From NCBI GenBank assembly GCA_018136815.1, contig CM030939.1:3651419-3715418 (forward strand): a stretch of DNA of 64,000 nt, in the 5' to 3' direction. Below the pieces are notes generated by a model. The model did not search any database, was not told the DNA's origin, and saw nothing but the letters and a program-made list of their open reading frames with translations. The translations under genes were made by a program, and so were the position numbers. Of the stretch, positions 20,088-29,375 are shown piece after piece (position 1 is the stretch's first letter; each line of letters begins with the position of its first letter). This DNA comes from Isochrysis galbana (lineage: Eukaryota; Haptophyta; Isochrysidales; Isochrysidaceae).

Positions 20088-22994
20088 TTACTTCCGCTTG
20101 TACTGTTTAGCCTTCCTCTGCTTGGAGCCCTTTCGCGTCTTGTTGATGCCCTTCTTGGCCCGCGAAGCAGCGTTCTTCTCGCCGCGGGTGTCCGACCGCG
20201 TCCTCTTGTCGACGTACTTGACGCTGCGTCCCGATTTACCGCCACCTGAAGAGGAGAACTTCTTGCCGACCACCAATTTCTTAGGCGGCCGCTTCTCACT
20301 CAGCTTACTCTTGTACAATTTCGCCACTTCCTTCGACTTCTCCCTTTCCGACATGTCGCTCTTCTCAGCGACCGCATTTGCCTTCTTCCGGACCTTCGTC
20401 AGGGCGCGGTTCATACGACGCTGCTTGCGCGCCTTGGCCTCAGCAACCTTTTTGATGGTGCGCGAGTTGATCGACTTCAGGTACTCGCGTGCATTTGCCA
20501 GCTGATCCTCTGGGAGCTCGACCTCACCATACCCTTCAGGCGTAGCGTACCTACGCTCGTCGTCGAGAAACCACTGGGGCAGCCCGCGGTCATTGAAAGC
20601 GTACCGGTTGTATCCATCATCCTCGAGCTTTCGACGCTTGTCCGGCCGCAGCAGCATCTGCCCAAGTACCATAGCCTCTGCTTGACGTTCAATGGCCGCG
20701 CGTGAAGACTCTGCGAAGGTTTCATCCTCCTCGTCATCCGAGTCGTACTCCGCGAAGCGCCCACCAACATGCTTTGCCACGCCGCCCTCGGTCGGCAAAT
20801 CATCGTAGATCGCAGCGTCCGGCACGTTGAGAGAGCCCCCTCGTGATGCGCTGCCACTTCCAAGTTGCATCGCCACGGCAGCCGCGGCGCTCGCCGCGCG
20901 CCGGGCGTCCTCCTCTTCCTCAGCTGTCTGTGCGTGGGAATCCTTGCCCTTGCCACGCCGACGCCGCTTTGACGTGCGAGTGGCCGCTGCCTGCGGGGGA
21001 TCCGGTGGGGCACCGCTCCCGCCATGCGTTTCGGAGAACTTGTCCTCCTGCTCCGGTTCGGGCTGAGGCTGCAGTTTGTTCGCCGCCCGCTTCGCACGCG
21101 CCGCAGCGGCCATCTGCCGCACCTCCTCCTCATCATCCTCTTCTTGGCCTAGACCCGCAAAGAGTGGGTTATTGAACCAGCGCTGGGTGCGGCCATCAGC
21201 CTCGACCCGTAGCTCTCGCGCGCTCTTTGGTGCAAGGTCCACTAGCAGCGGATTGCGCCGCCGCGACGCGCTATTGCCCCCCTCATCGTCGCTCTCACTC
21301 TCGCCACCCGAAGAACCTCGCCCCTCTCCAAAGTCGCCGATGTCGTCGTCATCGTCGTCCGACGCCTCAGTCGCCCGCTTGTGCTCCTTGGCCGCCAGCT
21401 CGCGTGCGAGCTCGGCTGGGTCCACCTCGGCCTTACGAATGACGTCCAGACGCGCTTGGCGCTGTGCCTTCTTCGACTGCGGCCCGTCGCTACCCTCGGA
21501 CAGGAGGTGGAGCGCTCGCCGCTTTGTCCTCTCTCGGTACTCATTGTGCATCGCGTCGAGCTCGGCGTCTAGGCGCGCTGTGTAGCTCTGGCCCTGATCC
21601 ACATCGTCCGAGCCCTCGCTCACGCCACCCGTATCGCCTATCAACCCTTGGGTGTTCTTGGCGTTCTTGGCCTCCTCCTCGATGATCTCATCTGGTGCAG
21701 CCTCGTGAGTGAGCGCTTCGATCGCACCATCGCCCGTGACCCGAGCCAGCGAGAAGAGCTCCATCTCTTCCTGTACGTCCAGACGATCGCCGGGGTGCTC
21801 CATCTTAAGCGCCAGCCGCTCCCTGAGCTTGGCGCGCGCGTCGGCTGCGCGCCTCTTAGCACCCTTAGCGCGCTGGTCAGCCATCCGCTGCAGCTCCGAG
21901 ATTTCCGCCTCCTCGCGCTCTGCCTCCGCCTCCGAGTCCTCCTCTTCCTCTCCACCCTCCTCCTCAATTTCCTGGCTAGCCCGCCCGGCCTTGGCTTGGA
22001 GCGCAAGCATCTTTTGGCGCCACGTGAGCAGCTTGCGCAGGTCGGTCTTACCGAGGACGCGCAGGTCGTTGCACGAAAGAAGCACCTCCGGCTTGGTCGC
22101 CTTTTGTGCGCGGTAGAACTCGCACTCCTCCGAGTCGTCCCAAACTAGCCGATTCACTTCGCCCAGCATTTTGACTGGCGTAGGGCTGTGAACAAAATCG
22201 ACAACGCGTGCCTCGGTGTGCAGAATCTGACCGGGCACGTTGTAGCCCTCTGCCGGCGCCTTCTTGCCCTTTTTCTGCTGCAATACGTTTGGGCGCGTCG
22301 ATGTGCCCTCGCCGTCGATCTCCTGAAAAACGTGCTTCGGATCGAGGAACTTGGGGTCGATCTTGACGTTCTTGAAACCCTTGCATACTACGAAGATCTC
22401 AGCTGACTCGTTGCGTGAGGCCTGCGGCTTGGTCGCCTCCACCTTGGTGAAGAGCTGCGAGAAGACCCACATCAGCGATTGGTAGTCGGCGGAGCGAAAG
22501 GTCTTGGTGACGAACCAGCCCCCAGGGGCGAGTACGTCGACTGCCAGTTTGAGCGCAAGCAGCGTCAGCTCGTTTTGCCCGAAGGCATCCTGGAGCCACG
22601 CAGTACCCACGTTGGGCGCTCCGTCGTGCAGCACCACGTTGATCGCCGCCCCAGCCCCATGTGCCTTGAGCTCTCTCTTGACGGCGGCACGACACTTTTG
22701 CGTGGTGATGTCCTCTTGCAGAGCGACGCATTTTGGGATGGGCTTGATCGGCGCGCGGTCGATCCCGATGCAGAGCGCGTCCTTTGGGATGGTCTGCCTT
22801 GCCACCTGCATCCAAGAGCCAGGAGCAGCGCAGAGGTCGAGCACGCCGGTAGCGGATGCGAGGAAGTCATACTTCTTGTCTAGCTGGACCAGCTTGAATG
22901 CCGCGCGAGAGCGGTACCCGCGCTCCTTCGCAAGGTAGTAGAACTTGTCAAGACGCTTCTTGGCGACGAGGTTGCGCTTGTTGGAGGGCGGCAT
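20088..22994 (-). CDS. SPB1: Spb1/FTSJ3-type rRNA 2'-O-methyltransferase
   Basis: A single exon of 968 aa. The first 210 residues are an FtsJ/RrmJ methyltransferase: SRAAFKLVQLDKKYDF, the SAM motif GVLDLCAAPGSWMQVA at about 50-65, and the K-D-K-E set visible at K34, D124 (VLHDGAPNVG), K164 (WFVTKTF) and E199 (NESAEIF). A central acidic, coiled region follows (DUF3381-like, then long Glu/Asp/Lys runs), and the last 230 residues are the Spb1 C-terminal domain (NRYAFNDRGLPQWFLDDERR; SINSRTIKKVAEAKARKQRR) with a very basic tail. By family it methylates the A-loop of the large-subunit rRNA and is needed for 60S maturation in the nucleolus. Length and domain order fit the family (about 840-970 aa). 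No sign of damage; no introns. Confidence 0.95.
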   Translation of the reverse strand: MPPSNKRNLVAKKRLDKFYYLAKERGYRSRAAFKLVQLDKKYDFLASATGVLDLCAAPGSWMQVARQTIPKDALCIGIDRAPIKPIPKCVALQEDITTQKCRAAVKRELKAHGAGAAINVVLHDGAPNVGTAWLQDAFGQNELTLLALKLAVDVLAPGGWFVTKTFRSADYQSLMWVFSQLFTKVEATKPQASRNESAEIFVVCKGFKNVKIDPKFLDPKHVFQEIDGEGTSTRPNVLQQKKGKKAPAEGYNVPGQILHTEARVVDFVHSPTPVKMLGEVNRLVWDDSEECEFYRAQKATKPEVLLSCNDLRVLGKTDLRKLLTWRQKMLALQAKAGRASQEIEEEGGEEEEDSEAEAEREEAEISELQRMADQRAKGAKRRAADARAKLRERLALKMEHPGDRLDVQEEMELFSLARVTGDGAIEALTHEAAPDEIIEEEAKNAKNTQGLIGDTGGVSEGSDDVDQGQSYTARLDAELDAMHNEYRERTKRRALHLLSEGSDGPQSKKAQRQARLDVIRKAEVDPAELARELAAKEHKRATEASDDDDDDIGDFGEGRGSSGGESESDDEGGNSASRRRNPLLVDLAPKSARELRVEADGRTQRWFNNPLFAGLGQEEDDEEEVRQMAAAARAKRAANKLQPQPEPEQEDKFSETHGGSGAPPDPPQAAATRTSKRRRRGKGKDSHAQTAEEEEDARRAASAAAAVAMQLGSGSASRGGSLNVPDAAIYDDLPTEGGVAKHVGGRFAEYDSDDEEDETFAESSRAAIERQAEAMVLGQMLLRPDKRRKLEDDGYNRYAFNDRGLPQWFLDDERRYATPEGYGEVELPEDQLANAREYLKSINSRTIKKVAEAKARKQRRMNRALTKVRKKANAVAEKSDMSEREKSKEVAKLYKSKLSEKRPPKKLVVGKKFSSSGGGKSGRSVKYVDKRTRSDTRGEKNAASRAKKGINKTRKGSKQRKAKQYKRK

Positions 22995-23954
22995 TGGCAG
23001 AGTAGAGCCAGGAGTGGTGCTGCGGCGCCGCTTTCACGTCGGCGCGGCGCGCAAGCCTCGTACTTTGGGGAAGAAGGGACTCCGCAAGGCAGTGCCGGCT
23101 CGAGACGAGCGAGGGAGAGGAAGGGAGAGAGGGGGAACTCGAGACGAGCGAGGGAGAGGAAGGGAGAGAGGGGGAAGAGGTGGGGTTTGCGGGCGCGGGC
23201 GCAGGCGCGGAGGATGCGGGGGGGGGGATGCCGGACGGCTCGTCGCCAGGGAGGGGTGCCCCTCGTGGCGGGGGGGAGGGGAGGGGAGGGGGGGGATTTT
23301 GTTATTGACGCTCTCATATCTAACTGCGATTCTTAACTCTAGCGATTGGAGTCGCCTTGGCCTTGGCTAAAATAAATCGCAAAGGCTAGGGCGGTCAAAC
23401 AGGGTTTTTATTGGGGATAAAAATGTCCATCTCAGAATTGAGGAAATTCGAGGATTTTTTGTAGAAAGTTTCCAGTACACACAACTAGCACATATCCGGG
23501 GCCAAGTAGGACCCGGAACCCGGACCCCCCCCTCGCCCTCGCCCTTGGCCCTGGCCCCTGGGCCCTGGGCACCTCCTCACAAAATGACGGGTTAACACCA
23601 CACACCACACCGCCGGTACTGTGTACTACTGTGCACCCACACACCCACGCACCCACTGACTGTTACGTGCCGCGTGCCGCGCATGCGCGCGCGCGAGGAG
23701 CTGCACGCTGCACGGCCAACGGCCAAGTGGGGAGTTGCTCTTCCTCGGTCTTCGGCGCGGGCGCCTACGGCGCCACGGCCGACTCGGAGCTCGCGCGGCT
23801 GCACCTACTGCTGCGCGCGCTGCGCGGCTACGCTGCTGCCGCTACGCGGGCGGCGCGCCCGCGCACGATGGGACCGTGCTGCTCCCTATGCACGTGGGCC
23901 GCCTGCTGCCGTCGAGCACGTGCAGGATGAGGCGATGAGGCATACGGTGACAAC
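22995..23954. other. Intergenic region upstream of SPB1
   Basis: No gene recognised. It includes the SPB1 5' side, with a 39-bp tandem duplication at 23099-23176 (CTCGAGACGAGCGAGGGAGA onward, purine-rich). At 23433-23470 it carries a TTGAGGAAATT-CGAGGATTTT-type string also seen at 52543-52580. Confidence 0.5.
23099..23176. repeat. 39-bp purine-rich tandem duplication
   Basis: Two adjacent copies of a 39-bp unit starting CTCGAGACGAGCGAGGGAGA lie about 105 bp upstream of the SPB1 start codon. Confidence 0.8.
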
Positions 23955-25785
23955 AATCTATCTGAGCATTAGTACCACTACTCTCACTAGCCCGGTACTA
24001 ACACGACAGCCCTCAGCGCACCTGCCCGTACACCTTGCGCGTGCTGTTGTCACAGATACATACTACTATGTACTATGCACCCCTCCACATCTCCCCCCTC
24101 GCATGCCCCCGGCTCCCATTCTAACTCCCCACAAGTTAAAATGGGGGAAAACCCATTGAGGCGGACCGGTCGACGCCGGCCGACTCTCCGGGAAAAAGCA
24201 CCGGGGGGGGGGGAGGAACCTCTCGTCAAAAAAGAAGAACGGCCCTTACAGCTCTCGCCGCGAGCTGTCCTCGAGAAATAAAAGACTGCGCCTCGAGATA
24301 CCTGCCACAGTGGTTCCCGTAGGCGTCTTGAGTCTCTCCCTCCTCCTCTTCCTCCTGTCGCCAGCCGCCCCCCTCCGCCCATTTGCTAACGCAAATGGGT
24401 CTCGTTTCTCACCACAGTCCATCGGGGGGGGTGCAAATCCCCCCCTCTCCCTCGTTCCTTTCTCTTCCGCCCCGGTCCCTGCGGCGCGTCGCCGGGGAAT
24501 ACTGCGTAAACATCAAGGGAAGGTGGTATGAGGCGGAGCTCTCATACCTAGGCACACCCATAATCGGAAAAAGACTACCCGCCGCACCCACGAACTTAGA
24601 CTCATCCCCACCGGCGCAATGGGGGGAAGGATACAAAACCAACAGGAGACTGGAATACCCGTTAGCGGACGAATACACATTAGACGGCAAGACGCCGCTG
24701 GACGGCATCGGAGGAGAACATATCACCGAGGCCCTCCAGCGGGTGAAAGGCAAACGCAAACACCTCAGGGGGCCGACCAAATGGGAGGAAAAACTCCAAA
24801 CTTCAGGCGATACATGGGCGCACCTCGCGAAGCTATACACCTCGCCAATGATAACGGCGCGAGACATGCACCTACATTTCAAACACATCACGCATAGGAG
24901 AGTGGGCACATATAACCGCTTTCCGGGCAGAGACAACACGTGCCGTATATGTGGGGAAGCGGATGAATCCTCGATCCACCTAGGCGAATGCCCCAAGATA
25001 ATCAACATCCTAGGCGAACTAAATAAAGTCGCACGATTCTCGCCTAAGGCGGAAAAAAGCAGAGAGGAAACCATTATAGATAACCTATTCGTCTTCCCGA
25101 AAGGAGACGCCCCGAAAGCGATATGTATACTATACCTATTAGCTTGGAGATATATAATCACGGACTTCTATAGGATACACTACGACGGCTTAAAATTTTC
25201 GGAAGAATCAATACTGATAAGAACAATAGAGAGATACACCTTGCTGAGCAAAGCACTCCTATTCGCACAAGAAACCGATTCGGCGAGGACCGCCCAGGCG
25301 GGCATGGGCAGGCAACCCAAGAAAAGGATAGACATGAACGACTTGAGACCCATCTTCAATAGGAACGACAAAGGCGGACTTAAGCCTAGTACGGAGCTAG
25401 TGGAGCTAGCCACCAAGCTGGGGATCGTTCACGCCGTCGAGGAGATCAAGGAGCCAGACAAACAAAGCACTTGAAGCTTTGGCACGCCATTCAAAACTGA
25501 CACTAGAGACACTAGGACCCCGACTCAAATATAACGGATAAGACGTAGACGGATGGACACACAAGACAATACCGACAAACTCAAAAGGCCTGCCCGAACC
25601 CCACACTCCGAACCAGGCCTCAGGTAGTGTACCGAGGCCGGACCCCGGAAACCGAAGAAAAAGGAAAGAAGGGGGGCAGGGGAAGAGGTGGAGGGAGGGA
25701 AGTTAAGGGCGATGTAGATAGCAAAGGCATAGGTGTGACCCATAGCTAGTAGGCGAGTAGCCCTGAATCTTCAGAAGTTTTTTTT
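23955..25785 (+). mobile_element. Chimeric non-LTR retrotransposon with ORF2 C-terminal region
   Basis: The left part (23955-24497) is shared with 30507-31035 on the same strand and with 47560-47852 plus 48629-48895 on the other strand; landmarks are CTGAGCATTAGTACCACTAC, GAGGCGGACCGGTCGACGCC and CGCAAATGGG. At GCGTCGCC the copies part: here the sequence passes into the ORF2 C-terminus (24498-25474), whereas 30507 and the split copy continue into ATGCGGCGCGCCCTGG. The right part is a 3' UTR with AAAAGGCCTGCCCG and GAAACCGAAGA (also at 41765-41855), ending CTTCAGAAG plus T9. No reverse transcriptase domain is present, so the element is internally deleted or recombined and non-autonomous. Confidence 0.7.
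24395..25474 (+). CDS. ORF2 C-terminal fragment with zinc knuckle (non-LTR retrotransposon)
   Basis: An open frame of about 359 aa. After 35 residues derived from the shared 5' block it carries the region that follows the reverse transcriptase in LINE ORF2: WYEAELSYLGTPIIGKRL, PTKWEEKLQTSGDTWAHL, LYTSPMITARDMHLHF, then a zf-RVT-like knuckle CRICGEADESSIHLGEC at about 24945-24993, and a helical tail ending EEIKEPDKQST. No YxDD polymerase motif or endonuclease is present. The frame is intact here, but two other copies (13386, 18855) are decayed. It is probably a remnant, not an active protein. Confidence 0.7.
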   Translation: MGLVSHHSPSGGVQIPPSPSFLSLPPRSLRRVAGEYCVNIKGRWYEAELSYLGTPIIGKRLPAAPTNLDSSPPAQWGEGYKTNRRLEYPLADEYTLDGKTPLDGIGGEHITEALQRVKGKRKHLRGPTKWEEKLQTSGDTWAHLAKLYTSPMITARDMHLHFKHITHRRVGTYNRFPGRDNTCRICGEADESSIHLGECPKIINILGELNKVARFSPKAEKSREETIIDNLFVFPKGDAPKAICILYLLAWRYIITDFYRIHYDGLKFSEESILIRTIERYTLLSKALLFAQETDSARTAQAGMGRQPKKRIDMNDLRPIFNRNDKGGLKPSTELVELATKLGIVHAVEEIKEPDKQST

Positions 25786-25914
25786 TACCACTCCTCCCAC
25801 CTGCCTTGCGGCTTGTCCCGGATGGATGGGCGCGGAGGGTCTCCGGCCGCAGTGGCAGTGGCTCAGCGAGCGCACGCAGACGCGGCAGGCAGGCGCGGAT
25901 TCACTGGGATGGGG
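25786..25914. other. Short gap between retroelement and ORF1 frame
   Basis: GC-rich spacer with no recognised content; probably 3' sequence of the minus-strand element that follows. Confidence 0.4.
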
Positions 25915-27228
25915 TCAGGGGTCAGGGGGCCCCATCCCATCCCGTGCAGCAGCTCCATATCGCCTTGGCACCACCGCGGTGACTAGGGCGGCCGAGGTGG
26001 TTACGCATTCGACCGAAGAGCGGACCGCGTAGTCCAAATTGAAATTCTCCCCGTCGTCGAGGGTCACGTGGATGTTCCTAGGGAAGCGATGCCCTAGGGC
26101 GGATGTGTCTGTGTAGACATAGAAGTGCCAAATCGGGCGTTTGCCCGATTCTACTTTGGTGATCCCCTCTAGGGTGGTCTTGGCGCGCTGTTGATTGCCC
26201 CGGAGCACGTGGAAACCTTCACGCTCTAGCGCACTAGCCAGGTGTCGAGTCTTAGTCTTGTATGCTTTGACCGGGTCAAAGATACGCAAGACGATGTATG
26301 TGGCTACCTCCTTTAGGGAGGATCGGATCGCGCTTGACTTGCGGGGAGCTGAGTCGGCTAACGCCCCATAGGTGATCGCGAATTCGTGTGCGACGCCCGA
26401 TAGGGTAGCCTGAATTTTGTCGCCGTATGCAGCTTTGAACTGATCGTGTGCGTCGTCATCGACATAAAAAATCCAAGGCCCCTTGCGACCTTTGTCCATC
26501 CCATCCGGGGTGGCGTCCAAGCCCTCGAGCTTGGAAAGAAGGAACTTCATGTAGGTCGCCATGTCCTCGCTCTTGATGTCCTTCTTGTCGTCGGCTAGCT
26601 GCGCTAGCTGAATGTAGAAGGGAGTGTCCTCCGGCTCTTCTTCCTCATCTTGATCATGAGGGGGAGAGGCAAATTGCGTTGCAATGGGAGGATTCGGTTT
26701 TGGGTCCGACTGCGGGTCCGCCCGCTTGCGCGAGGGTAGCGTGGGTTGTTGGGTGGGTTGAGGTGGGGCTTGCTGCTTCTGTGTTGGCTGCTGTGCCATG
26801 GGTCCAGCCGCTTCGGCGTACGATTTCTGTTGAGTGTTCTTTGAGATGTTGGAGGCCGAAAAGGCCCCCAAGATTGATTGTTGTGTGAAGTGCCCGCCCA
26901 CGAGGGGTGCACTGATGGTAGGAGTTGCCACCATGGGGGTGACAGCAGTGCTGTCACCCACCATGGGGAGTCCTTGTTGGGGTGGCAGGGCGGCAGTGGC
27001 AGGAGGCAGGGTCAGAGACTGGCCCTGCTGGTCTGCAGGGAACAGGACTCTGCCTGTTCCCTGCCTCTGGTGGTGTTGGGGAGGCGAGGGCGGGAGGATC
27101 ATGTCGACGTCGCTGTCTGTGAGGGGGGCAGCCTGCGAGCGCTTCGGCTCCGGCGGCTTGGGGCGGCCCCGGTGGGGCGTCGTGGCGGCGGGGGGCTGGG
27201 AGGTGGGAGCGGTCGGCGCGCGCTCCAT
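25915..27228 (-). CDS. Intact ORF1-like protein of a non-LTR retrotransposon
   Basis: An uninterrupted 437-aa frame from ATG 27228. Residues 1-215 are Pro/Gln/Ala-rich and disordered-looking (MERAPTAPTSQPPAATTPHR, PPEPKRSQAAP). The C-terminal 220 residues form the conserved part: EDTPFYIQLAQLADDKKDIK, GPWIFYVDDDAHDQFKAAYG, SSLKEVATYIVLRIFDP, REGFHVLRGN, PIWHFYVYTDTSA, FNLDYAVRSSVE. The same blocks, in the same order, occur at 4936-5740, 12130-12960 and (N-terminus only) 47034-47255, which shows it is a repeat-family protein, not a host gene. I do not recognise an RRM, CCHC knuckle or esterase. By position in the clan it should be the RNA-binding ORF1; that role is inference. The 5' flank (TATAACGATGG / TTATAGTTCGAG) is shared with 47000. 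Confidence 0.6.
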   Translation of the reverse strand: MERAPTAPTSQPPAATTPHRGRPKPPEPKRSQAAPLTDSDVDMILPPSPPQHHQRQGTGRVLFPADQQGQSLTLPPATAALPPQQGLPMVGDSTAVTPMVATPTISAPLVGGHFTQQSILGAFSASNISKNTQQKSYAEAAGPMAQQPTQKQQAPPQPTQQPTLPSRKRADPQSDPKPNPPIATQFASPPHDQDEEEEPEDTPFYIQLAQLADDKKDIKSEDMATYMKFLLSKLEGLDATPDGMDKGRKGPWIFYVDDDAHDQFKAAYGDKIQATLSGVAHEFAITYGALADSAPRKSSAIRSSLKEVATYIVLRIFDPVKAYKTKTRHLASALEREGFHVLRGNQQRAKTTLEGITKVESGKRPIWHFYVYTDTSALGHRFPRNIHVTLDDGENFNLDYAVRSSVECVTTSAALVTAVVPRRYGAAARDGMGPPDP

Positions 27229-27652
27229 CGCTGAAACTATAACGATGGTTTTGAAAAGTCTTCTGACAAAACTCCTCACATCACTATCCCACGCACACTC
27301 ACAGTAATACATAGAACACTAACGTAGACAGGACGTGCGCGTGTAGAGGAGGGAGGAGGGGGAGAAGAAGAAGAAAGAGAAAAGAAGAGAGGAGGCCCGT
27401 CGCCTCTCCTCACGTGAAGAGAAGAATTGCGGAACTGAGAAAGTAAAGGGATGACAGGAGAGGACGGAGCGGGCGGAGGACCATCTGTAAGACTTCCCCA
27501 CAGCCAACTACATCTCCCGATGCGAGAGCTGCAAGCTGTCTCACGTACCACTCTGTCATGCACCACATAGTACATATGATCGGACACACGTGCCAAGCCC
27601 AAGCACAAGACATAAGAGTCCTCCTCTACTGGCGTATGCACCTAACATCCGT
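27229..27652. other. 5' flank of ORF1 element and 3' flank of PRMT gene
   Basis: The part next to 27228 is element 5' UTR (shared with 46985-47033). The rest is purine-rich and non-coding. No element boundary could be set. Confidence 0.4.
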
Positions 27653-28657
27653 CTAGGCCGCCATCAGATGGTCCATCATGTCGTTGCAGTTGAGAGAAGC
27701 CTGGGGGTACGACTGAGGCGGCCCGAGCGAGCGCCAGCGAGGGCTGTTCTCCCGATACAGATCGTGTCCCGGCGCCTCGTCAGCCCATGCCTCGAACTCA
27801 TACACTGGCGTGGCGGCGCCCAGCTCCACTCGCACATGGACACGCAACTTCTGCCGCTCCACCACACCCACTCCTTCATCGAGGGTGAGCATGACGTGAC
27901 GCCAGTGAGAGCCGGACCACGCACTTGACACGTCGGGTGGGGCGTCTGCTGCATCGACATGGCAATGCAGCTCGACATGCATCACGAACCCTGCAAGCTG
28001 GCCCGACCGCGCCGCAGCAAAGATCAGCTCATACCGCTGAGATGCTTTCGGCTCGCCATACGCAAACAGTAGGTCTTCGCAGCACTGCGGGCTTGCAAGA
28101 AGCTGGTCACGCGGCAGGTATATCTTCAGCGCGCGCGCAGACCCCACCAAGACCTCGTTGGGCGCCTCGCACGGCGCAATCATAGTGCGGCTTCGTGAGG
28201 GTATTGAGAAAGGCCTTGGGGCGTCGGGAGCCATGTGGCGCCGCGCCGCGTCGAGTACCGCACAGACCGCCCCCTCTTCGCCCGCGATCTCGCCGATCAG
28301 CTCGTGGATCATGAGCTCCGCCTTGACGGGCAACCTGACGTGCTCGTCAGTGGAGAATCCCTCAATCACGCTGATGGTCTCTGCGTGCCCTGCCGCAACG
28401 ATGGCGCGCCTCGCAGCTTCCGCTGCGCCAGGCTGCACTTCGATGGCGTAGACGTGCTTAGCCCCCGCCTCGGCGGCGATGATCGAGAGCAGCGCAAGCG
28501 CGCCTGTCCCGATGTCGAGGACGACCTTGCCGGCCACCGCAGCGGCCACTGCGCAACGGTACGCCTCGGTGCGCGCTCGGTCGTCACGCATGCCGGCATA
28601 GCACTCGGGAGTGTACCGTGCAGCGTGGCCGCGCGGGGTGTGGTCATCCAGCGGCAT
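27653..28657 (-). CDS. Protein arginine methyltransferase-like protein
   Basis: A single exon of 334 aa from ATG 28657. The Rossmann core is clear: VVLDIGTGALALLSIIAAEA (SAM motif I, residues 45-64), then YAIEVQ with an acidic residue binding ribose (E73), and IHELIGEIAGEEG at 117-129. The two glutamates E119 and E128 are nine apart, as in the PRMT double-E loop, but the usual SEWMGY wording is lost. The C-terminal half is beta-rich, as in the PRMT barrel, with HWRHVMLTLDEG near the end. It should transfer methyl groups from SAM to a protein arginine, with the reservation that the THW-type motif is not obvious. The upstream frame (GTG 28774) is low complexity and probably untranslated. Head to head with the gene at 29376. 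Confidence 0.72.
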   Translation of the reverse strand: MPLDDHTPRGHAARYTPECYAGMRDDRARTEAYRCAVAAAVAGKVVLDIGTGALALLSIIAAEAGAKHVYAIEVQPGAAEAARRAIVAAGHAETISVIEGFSTDEHVRLPVKAELMIHELIGEIAGEEGAVCAVLDAARRHMAPDAPRPFSIPSRSRTMIAPCEAPNEVLVGSARALKIYLPRDQLLASPQCCEDLLFAYGEPKASQRYELIFAAARSGQLAGFVMHVELHCHVDAADAPPDVSSAWSGSHWRHVMLTLDEGVGVVERQKLRVHVRVELGAATPVYEFEAWADEAPGHDLYRENSPRWRSLGPPQSYPQASLNCNDMMDHLMAA

Positions 28658-29375
28658 CAGCCGCGCACGATCGCGCTGCGGCCCCACCGTCGCGGCCGAC
28701 ACCGTCCCTCCACCGGAAGCGCCCGAGCGTCCCCGCCCCCCTCCCCCTCCCGCGACTTCTCCTCGACTCCACACTACTCTGCAGGTGCCACTTTATTAAA
28801 ATACGTCCGCATCCGTCCCCCTCCGTCCTTGTCCTCTTCTGTACTTCCTTGCTTTACGGGCTCTACTCTACAGGTAAGCCTGCGCCCGCCCCCAGCCCCT
28901 CGCGAAAGTAGGACGCCGCCGCCGCGCCGCCACCTTGGAATGTGAGACTCGCTCGCCTCTCGTCCTCTCCCGCTCTCCTGCGACGCCGGTCAGTTACTTG
29001 ATTATCAGGCGGCTTCTTCCTCTCTCTCGCCAGACCGTCCACCCCCGGGGGAGGGGGTGGAGGCGGGGGGAAGGGCGACACAGAGGAGGAGCGAGCGAGA
29101 CAGCCCGCCCCCACAAAATGAGAGGAATCAGGGGGAGAGAGCAAAAGAAAGAGAAACCGCCCGATAGGGCGCCACGCGCGCAACGGGCTCTCCCTCTCTC
29201 TCACTCTCTCACTCCCCCCCCCCCCCCCTCTCTCCCTCTTCTCTCCCTGTCTGTTTCTTCTCTCTTTCTCTCTCTCCATGTTCTTCTCTCGTCTTTCCTT
29301 TCTCACTGCCGCCGCGCCCCAACTCGCGCAGACCGTCGCCCTCCCCCCCACCGGCCACTGAGCCCCGTCGGCCCA
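28658..29375. promoter_or_regulatory. Divergent promoter region of the PRMT-like and SAP-like genes
   Basis: This 718-bp gap between divergent starts is rich in C/T on the right (29190-29280, runs of C then CTCTCTCC). It also holds the string AAAATACGTCCGCATCCG near 28797. No specific binding site can be assigned. Confidence 0.4.

Noticed and set aside
21076-21585. Ser-rich plus-strand frames across SPB1
   Set aside because: They are antisense shadows of the acidic and lysine-rich coding sequence of SPB1.
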